Made by a program: the position numbers and the translations under genes
Shown here: positions 58,618 to 64,000 of the stretch, piece by piece
Numbering within the stretch: the stretch's first letter is position 1
Layout: each line of letters opens with the position of its first letter
Notes under the pieces: generated by a model
The model's database searches: none
Seen by the model: the letters and a program-made list of their open reading frames with translations, nothing else
What the model was told of the DNA's origin: nothing
NCBI GenBank assembly: GCA_944990035.1
Contig: CALYLX010000128.1
Coordinates: 1,364,001 to 1,428,000 of the forward strand
DNA from: Clitopilus passeckerianus
Lineage: Eukaryota > Basidiomycota > Agaricomycetes > Agaricales > Entolomataceae
Reading direction: 5' to 3'
DNA length: 64,000 nt

Positions 58618-60486
58618 TTAGGACTGCCCTGCAGTTTCCGCCCATTCTTTGCTACCCATCTGCACCAACCTCGAACATGCTCGCGCGAAAGCAAACACCT
58701 CCTCTTCACCGGTAAACATAGAGCTAGCACCCACGACATCGCTCGAAAGGCCCTGAAGTAGCTTTGAATAGAGTCTTTTCAAGAGGTGGGCAATGCACTC
58801 ACGAGGTCATCCATAACGCTTCGCATGTGGTCTGTAATCTGCTTTCCATTCGCGGAGGAACTGTCGGAGAAGACTTTGAAGACAGGGACTTCTGATGTTA
58901 CGAATAATTTAGTCTAAACGCAAATTCAGCACCCAACAATGTCTACGGAGTGAAGCCGATCGAGAGCCCACCTTGCTCTCATAGCATGCTGCAAAAGGAC
59001 CAAGTCAGCATCTGCGGGCAGAATGACAAACAAAGAACGGACCATCGATAAAAGTAATAAACCTCCTTGCCATATCCTTCCTATTCAGATCCATCTTCGG
59101 CACATCCAGCAAGAATATCGTCCCAAAATTTTTGGTAACCTCCAGATAATCGGCTGCACTTAATGGCTGCCCACAAAGCTCCTCAAAATGAAACTTTGCT
59201 ATCTTGCTGGTACTTTCTGGGACCTTGAGCGTTCGTCCCCATGTTGTCAGTTTGCGGCCTTGAATGGGCGGGTCGGAGGGATCACCCGATGTCAGTGACT
59301 CAAAGATCTTGTTAATTTCGCGGTCGTTCTCTGGTGTTAAGGGGTCGTAGTAAACGTGCGATAGCGCTCTAGGTATTCGTCTATAATCTGCAAGTACAGA
59401 CATAAGTTACGCCTATCAGATGAACATTCGCGGACGAACCTGTTCCGGAGTCTAGATCTGTCACTTCAAACTGGGACTTGAGTAACTCAATAGCCGGTAT
59501 AAAGCTTGAGCGCTGTATTCCGTTCTTGTATAGTTCATCCGGATGACGACTGGAGGAAGTGTGAGTTCCACAGCAGGTAATTTCGGGTTTGAGACTTACT
59601 TGGAAGTCATTACACAAATGACACCATAGTTAAGGAGTGATTCTAAAAGCCGACGGAGAATCATTGCATCTGCGATATCCGTCACTTGAAACTCGTCAAA
59701 GCAGAGAACAGATGCCTGTTCAGCTAAATCCCTCGCTACAGGCACTATCGAATCGCCTCCGTCGTGCCCCATTGCTAGCTTGGCTGCGTGTAGTCGTTTG
59801 TGTACGTCAATCATGAACGCATGGAAATGCACTCTGCGCTTGCGTGTAACGGAAGAAGGGAGTGTCTTGTAGAAGAGATCCATGAGCATGGTTTTCCCTG
59901 TGCCTACGTCGCCGTATAGGTACAGTCCCTTGGGTGCACTTTCTGGAGGAGCAGTTGGCATTGGGGTTTGCTTCGCGAAGAGCCGGGATAGCTAATAGGG
60001 TTGAGCACGGTTGAGTATCGGTGAGGCGTCCAAGACGTACCAAGGAGTTGGGTTGTTCGGCTTTAGGTATCTTCGGAGGGTCATAGGTAATTAGTTTGTC
60101 ATGTAGATCCTGCAGCTTCTGTATTATGCGTGTCTGGTGGTCATCTGCTCGCAGCGTGCCAGATTCGACAAGTTTGCGGTACTCTGACATTGGTGTGACT
60201 ATATCTTCAAGGACAGTTAGATTGAAATTACACTATAGGTTCAGAGCTACTTACCTCCTCGTTGGCTATGTTCCTTGATGTTAATACTGCTGAGTATTGC
60301 TTCATCTGCCTGGGAAGCCCTGGTGCTGCTAGTAGCAGCTACGGTGGCATTCCATCGTCGATGTATGAGCAAAGTATTCTTCTGTGCTGGAATAAGTGGT
60401 ATTTGTCTTAAACGATGTTGTCCGATGGGTATTCGGCGAGTCCGAAGAGAGGACAGGAGTGACCTAGTTGGCTTCATTGAGACCAT
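58618..60486 (-). CDS. AFG1: AFG1/LACE1-type mitochondrial AAA ATPase
   Basis: It promotes degradation of mitochondrial complex IV subunits and links to protein quality control at the inner membrane. The N-terminus [20 protein letters not shown] is a typical presequence. P-loop [34 protein letters not shown], Walker [19 protein letters not shown], the sensor region [19 protein letters not shown], and the C-terminal [15 protein letters not shown] and FHFEELCG motifs all match. At least seven short introns are spliced out in frame. A short exon encoding ACYESK lies between two introns near 58975. The stop is at 58618. Intact. It is divergently paired with ureF (242 bp). Confidence 0.93.
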
Positions 60487-60728
60487 ATTGCACTATGATA
60501 TTGGGTTCTCAGCTCTAAAGTATAGTCAGGTATCGCCTTTCAAGCCCACGTCTATGGCAGCGCCTTCTAAGCCTCTCCAGGGGTCGACCACCTCAGCGCA
60601 GTGATGAGTAAACGGGAAGGAGCTTGTTGTCCTCAATGTTCTAAAAACCGATCACCCATATGGTTTTCCGGGTGACCGCGAATCCGATTACCCGAGCCAT
60701 TGCCGCACAAAGGTTCATGCTCACTGTC
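60487..60728. promoter_or_regulatory. Bidirectional promoter, AFG1 / ureF
   Basis: This 242 bp region lies between two outward-facing start codons. The ureF frame is open back to an ATG at 60660, so the true gap could be 173 bp. No motif recognised. Confidence 0.5.
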
Positions 60729-61640
60729 ATGGACGACGACCACGAAACCTACATCCTGCTGTTGCTTTCGGATAGCAATCTTCCAACGGGCTCCTTTGTC
60801 GCATCAGCTGGATTTGAATCCTATATCACCCATGGATTCTCGACCAAACAGAAGCAGGAATCAACCACGGTCAAGTTCTTGGAGGACAGTCTCAGGACAT
60901 ATGCGCACAGTGCCCTCCCTTTCGTATCCGATGCACACCGAGTCGTAGCGGAACTCCATTCTTCCAGCAGGGTATCAAGCACACTGACAGAGGATGAGAT
61001 CTCGGAACTCGAAACGAAGGCACTGAAGGACTTAACTGAAATCGATAATCTCTATGAGGCTATGACACTCAACCACGTCGCAAAACGGGCATCGAAAGCG
61101 CAGGGTGTTGCGCTATTGACCTTGTATTCAAAAGGATTCTCCCAGCCTCCTAATGTACCCGGGATGACGAGCCAAGTCAGCTCCCGAGCTGGGCAGCTCC
61201 TCGATACCTTCAAACTCCAGATTCGGAGAGAAGAGGTCCAGGGGCATCTCCCGGTGTGCTGGGGAGCTCTAACGGGAGCCCTCGGATTGTCCTTAGGTTC
61301 GTGATACATGCTTTTCATCAATCTCCTACTACCTTCTCATCCATCTTAACAAGAACGATCCCAGTACCTCCATTTGTTCCTCCATGCTCGCAGTATTCTC
61401 TCTGCTTCAGTGCGCATGAACGACATTGGCCCATATCACTCACAGCAGTTGCTTATGCATGTGGTGCGCCCATTAATAGCGGCAGAGATAGCGAAATCCA
61501 AAGACCTTCGCACTGGTGCCTTAGAGGGACCGGATTCCGACTTTGACGAGACCATCCATGGGCCGGCAAATACGTGGCCTCTGGGAGAAATCATAGCGTC
61601 ACGCCACGACTTGCAGCATTCGCGCATATTCAACAGCTAA
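60729..61640 (+). CDS. ureF: Urease accessory protein UreF
   Basis: UreF acts with UreD and UreG to insert nickel into urease. Two exons (60729-61296, 61354-61640) give 284 residues. ETYILLLLSDSNLPTGSFVA with SAGFESYITHGF is the family N-terminal motif, followed by LPFVSDAHRVV, LNHVAKRASKAQGVALL, GHLPVCWGALTGALGLSL, then RSQYLHLFLHARSILSASVR and NDIGPYHSQQLL in exon 2. I set the start at 60729 (MDDDHETY) because related proteins begin just before this motif; ATGs at 60660 and 60717 are in the same frame. Urease itself is not in the window. The gene converges on eIF3f with a 51 bp gap. Confidence 0.93.
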
Positions 61641-61691
61641 TCTTGGTGAATCACACGAAATGAATTACCCAGCACCACATTAATATCATTA

Positions 61692-62852
61692 TCACGCGGC
61701 GGCAAGTGCTAATCTGGATGCTACTTCTGCTTGCGAACGTAAGAGATTTGCGAGGTATGAGATCATGAGTGAATCCTAACAGAACAAGATATTGATCAGT
61801 ACACAGCAGATTTCCCCTTGGCAATGAACCACGGACCTGGAGGTTGGCGTTGAATCCGCCTTTTTCAATGTCGTCGGTGCTAGCGCCGAGAGTATCCATG
61901 AGGTAGCGGCCCAAGGCAGGGTCACCCTTCTTCTCCCCAGAAACAACGGCTTGGACGTAGCTCAACACTCGGTCAAGCATCTCCGAGACCTGTTGTATCG
62001 ACTGTTCCAGGATTTCGAGATCGGCAACCGGTTGGTTGCTGGTCGAGTTTGGAGACGATGCGGTATTTAGTAGAAGATCGACTGTTAGTTGTTAGATTAT
62101 AGAAGCGTTCAATTCATAGACTTTTGCTTACTGCCACTGCGCTCTGCATCTTGGAATCGAAGTTCGACGGGTACCGGGACGAAGACACAATTTTCAGGTT
62201 TGGGCAAGACACCGACTGGAGAGCTTGAATTAAGTTGAGATGAGTGACCATTCCACGTTCGAATAGTTCGAAATTGCGTACCCAACGTAGGCTTTTACTC
62301 CTGCCTCCTCGCCCTCCTCTGTGCCAGTGTTTATTGCGAGATGGATGGCTTGATGAGGGGCAGTTTCTTGAGAATAGAAGTTTTGAATGAGGGCGGAGTA
62401 CGTGTTGAGGTTAGATCCTGTCGAGTACCTGGACAGGAAGTTTAACGAGGGTAATCCAGGCAAAAGGGACAAAGTCACCATCCAACAATAATCTCCTTAG
62501 GGTTGACCCTATGGTGTAGCTCGTACATGGTCCTATGGTACTCCATGTCCACTGCAACTTGCTCGCTCGTCTCACTATGGAGAACGGCAAACGAGGACTT
62601 GATCTCAATTTCGGTTTCGGTCCTTGTCCCAAGCAGGGTCCCAATGACACGATCCTGTGAATCGGTTCGCCGAAGATAATGGTCCAAAATGGAGAAAAGT
62701 GCGACCGGATGCACGGTCACATTCGACGGTATACGACTACTTCTTGATAAATATCAGCAGAAAGAATAGCTTTAAAGTGTTACACACGTCGCATTTGAAG
62801 TTGTCGAGTTGTTTTGGATGTAAATCGCTGAGGACGGCGTACCCAGAGGCAT
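61692..62852 (-). CDS. eIF3f: Translation initiation factor eIF3 subunit F
   Basis: A catalytically inactive MPN-domain subunit of the eIF3 complex. The first exon 62852-62788 encodes [20 protein letters not shown]. After the intron 62743-62787 the MPN domain begins [19 protein letters not shown], then [32 protein letters not shown] joined to [20 protein letters not shown] (intron 62429-62478), and [16 protein letters not shown]. The H-x-H JAMM zinc ligands are not conserved, as usual for eIF3f. The C-terminal helices include [39 protein letters not shown] and [17 protein letters not shown]. All junctions are in frame. The stop is at 61692. Confidence 0.95.
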
Positions 62853-63001
62853 CTTTTTGTTGAATCAGCCTCGCGCTGCAGCGATGCGATGAAAGTCCAA
62901 ATTCCAAAATTGTTGGTCGGAGTTTGCCGACAGCCTCGCTTCTTGCACTTGCAACCTCACAACTCACTGGTTATTACCAAACCACCAAAAACTTTACGAC
63001 A

Positions 63002-63326
63002 ATGCCTTCAGAAGAGAACAAGGTATGTAGTATTCTAACTGAAGTATATTCACTGCCTAACAGTAAATGCAGGAAAGAATTGCCAAGGTCGTTGAAGTCG
63101 GACGCGTACGTTGACCTGCACTGAAAATATGACCTCAATAGCCAGCTCATGCGTTTGTTCAACTTCAGACTGTTCTTCACTATGGTTGGGTGCCATTAAT
63201 CATCTACATTGGCTTCACCAGGAGTAACCCGCAGCCTTCACTGATCAAGTGCGTTACCATAAGTCTTCTCGTCACTGCTCACACTGAAGCGGCATGATTT
63301 CTAGGTTGATCAGCCCTCTTGCCTAG
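63002..63326 (+). CDS. TOM7: Mitochondrial import receptor subunit TOM7
   Basis: TOM7 is a small tail-anchored subunit that regulates assembly of the outer-membrane translocase. Four exons (63002-63022, 63073-63105, 63169-63248, 63305-63326) sum to 156 nt, or 51 residues. The exon order gives MPSEENK, ERIAKVVEVGR, then TVLHYGWVPLIIYIGFTR and SNPQPSLIK, LISPLA. The HYGW-PLI-YIG transmembrane core, the R/T-S-N-P turn and the final L-SPL match yeast Tom7. No single reading frame is long enough to flag it, so it rests on exact phase agreement of three introns and this motif. The start codon lies 150 bp from the divergent eIF3f start. Confidence 0.9.
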
Positions 63327-63767
63327 ACCTGTATAATTATACTCTCACACTATAATGTCCTAATCATTGCAAAATACACCCGCTCTTCATTGCTGTTTAC
63401 AACTCTGCTCGTCCGTGTGAACCCCATGAGCTGGCATCCACACTCGACCCTGGACACGTTTAGCCTGAAGTCATTTGGGTGAGTCCTGGCACTCTGTTTC
63501 TCTGAGCGAAGATTTTATACGTCGTGGTGGTGCATTGCACCCTGATCTTGCGCGTGCAAACATGCATAATGGGCTGCTGGGGTAACCGCGTCTTCTGACA
63601 CCGGTTTAACTGACAACTCGGAACTGACGAAGTGACAAGGCCAGATATGAGCTCCAACTCTACGCTTTCAAAAATGGAATATGATTGGATTCTAATATAT
63701 TCTACAGATACGACAAGAAAACAGCAATGAAAGCGGGTGCAAAGCAATTATGTGCCAGATTGGCCAA
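63327..63767. other. Convergent intergenic region, TOM7 / RING gene
   Basis: This 441 bp region lies between two 3' ends. No ORF is supported on either strand and no RNA is recognised. Confidence 0.5.
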
Positions 63768-64000
63768 TCAAATATATATTCTACGGAGATCGCTCGCGCC
63801 TGTTATCCGTTTGCAGATGGGACATAGCTTCGTGGAGCCAAGGCAGCGAAGCCAGCATTCACGACAGCACGTATGCCAACAGCCTATGGAAACCGTTGGC
63901 TCTGAATAAGGGTCAAGACATATACGACACAGAAGCGAGGTCGACAATGACACTCGCATTGCTTCCTGTTGGCGAAGAATGTGGTTGAGCAGACCTTTCA
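63768..64000 (-). CDS. C-terminal end of an RNF220-like RING E3 ligase (partial)
   Basis: The gene enters from the right edge and ends at 63768. The visible C-terminus is a C3HC4 RING finger: CRICLDPYSEPTVSIGCWHT, CCRECWLRCLGSTKLCPICK, then RITGASDLRRIYI at the stop. The CWH, CWL-LG-KLCP and DLRRIY features closely follow the RNF220 pattern, an E3 ubiquitin ligase of animals, where DLRRIYL also ends the protein. The open frame continues upstream (KGLLNHILRQQEA) beyond position 64000, so the start is not visible. The ATG at 63959 is probably internal. Confidence 0.8.
   Translation of the reverse strand, partial: KGLLNHILRQQEAMRVSLSTSLLCRICLDPYSEPTVSIGCWHTCCRECWLRCLGSTKLCPICKRITGASDLRRIYI

Overview
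The window looks like nuclear DNA of a mushroom-forming basidiomycete (Agaricomycetes). The genes are cut by many short GT-AG introns, mostly 45-80 nt. The gene content is fungal: a KRE6-type glucan synthesis protein, a velvet regulator, an F-box protein, a NACHT-ankyrin protein, a CAP/PR-1 secreted protein and a urease accessory factor. I saw no rRNA, tRNA, CRISPR array, plasmid-type feature or recognisable transposon.

Layout. 0-20 kb: haspin kinase (+), KRE6/SKN1 (+), NACHT-ankyrin receptor-like protein (-), F-box protein (+), C2H2 zinc-finger protein (+), ubiquitin hydrolase (+), pyruvate-dehydrogenase-phosphatase-like PP2C (-) and a disordered protein (+). 20-37 kb is looser, with gene-free gaps of 0.6-2 kb: a CASTOR-like ACT-domain protein (+), an unrecognised conserved-looking protein (-), a short-chain dehydrogenase (-), a broken disordered gene (+), a CAP protein (-), and the divergent pair prefoldin subunit 2 (-) / complex I NDUFS8 (+). 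36.7-64 kb is compact and mostly housekeeping: INO80F-like (-), NDUFA13/GRIM-19 (+), two-HMG-box protein (+), GNAT (-), PPR protein (+), VelB (-), ArfGAP (+), methylcrotonyl-CoA carboxylase beta (+), MLH3 (+), RTC3/SBDS-like (+), AFG1 (-), UreF (+), eIF3f (-), TOM7 (+) and the end of an RNF220-like RING protein (-).

Seven of the products act, or are predicted to act, in mitochondria (PDH phosphatase, NDUFS8, NDUFA13, PPR, MCC beta, AFG1, TOM7), but nothing indicates a co-regulated cluster. Several gene pairs share short divergent promoters (150-350 bp).

Two points matter most to a reader. First, many genes that are otherwise well conserved carry a one- or two-base frame break, usually in a short homopolymer or dinucleotide run. 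Exon sums confirm this: MCC beta and INO80F are each 2 nt short, and haspin is 2 nt short with two breaks. The simplest reading is residual indel error in the assembly, not gene decay. Second, several genes are split into very small exons and are invisible as long ORFs: TOM7, GNAT, and an RTC3 homologue that seems to need a 4-nt exon. Exon limits given are my own reading from splice sites and frame; none has been tested against RNA or by database search.
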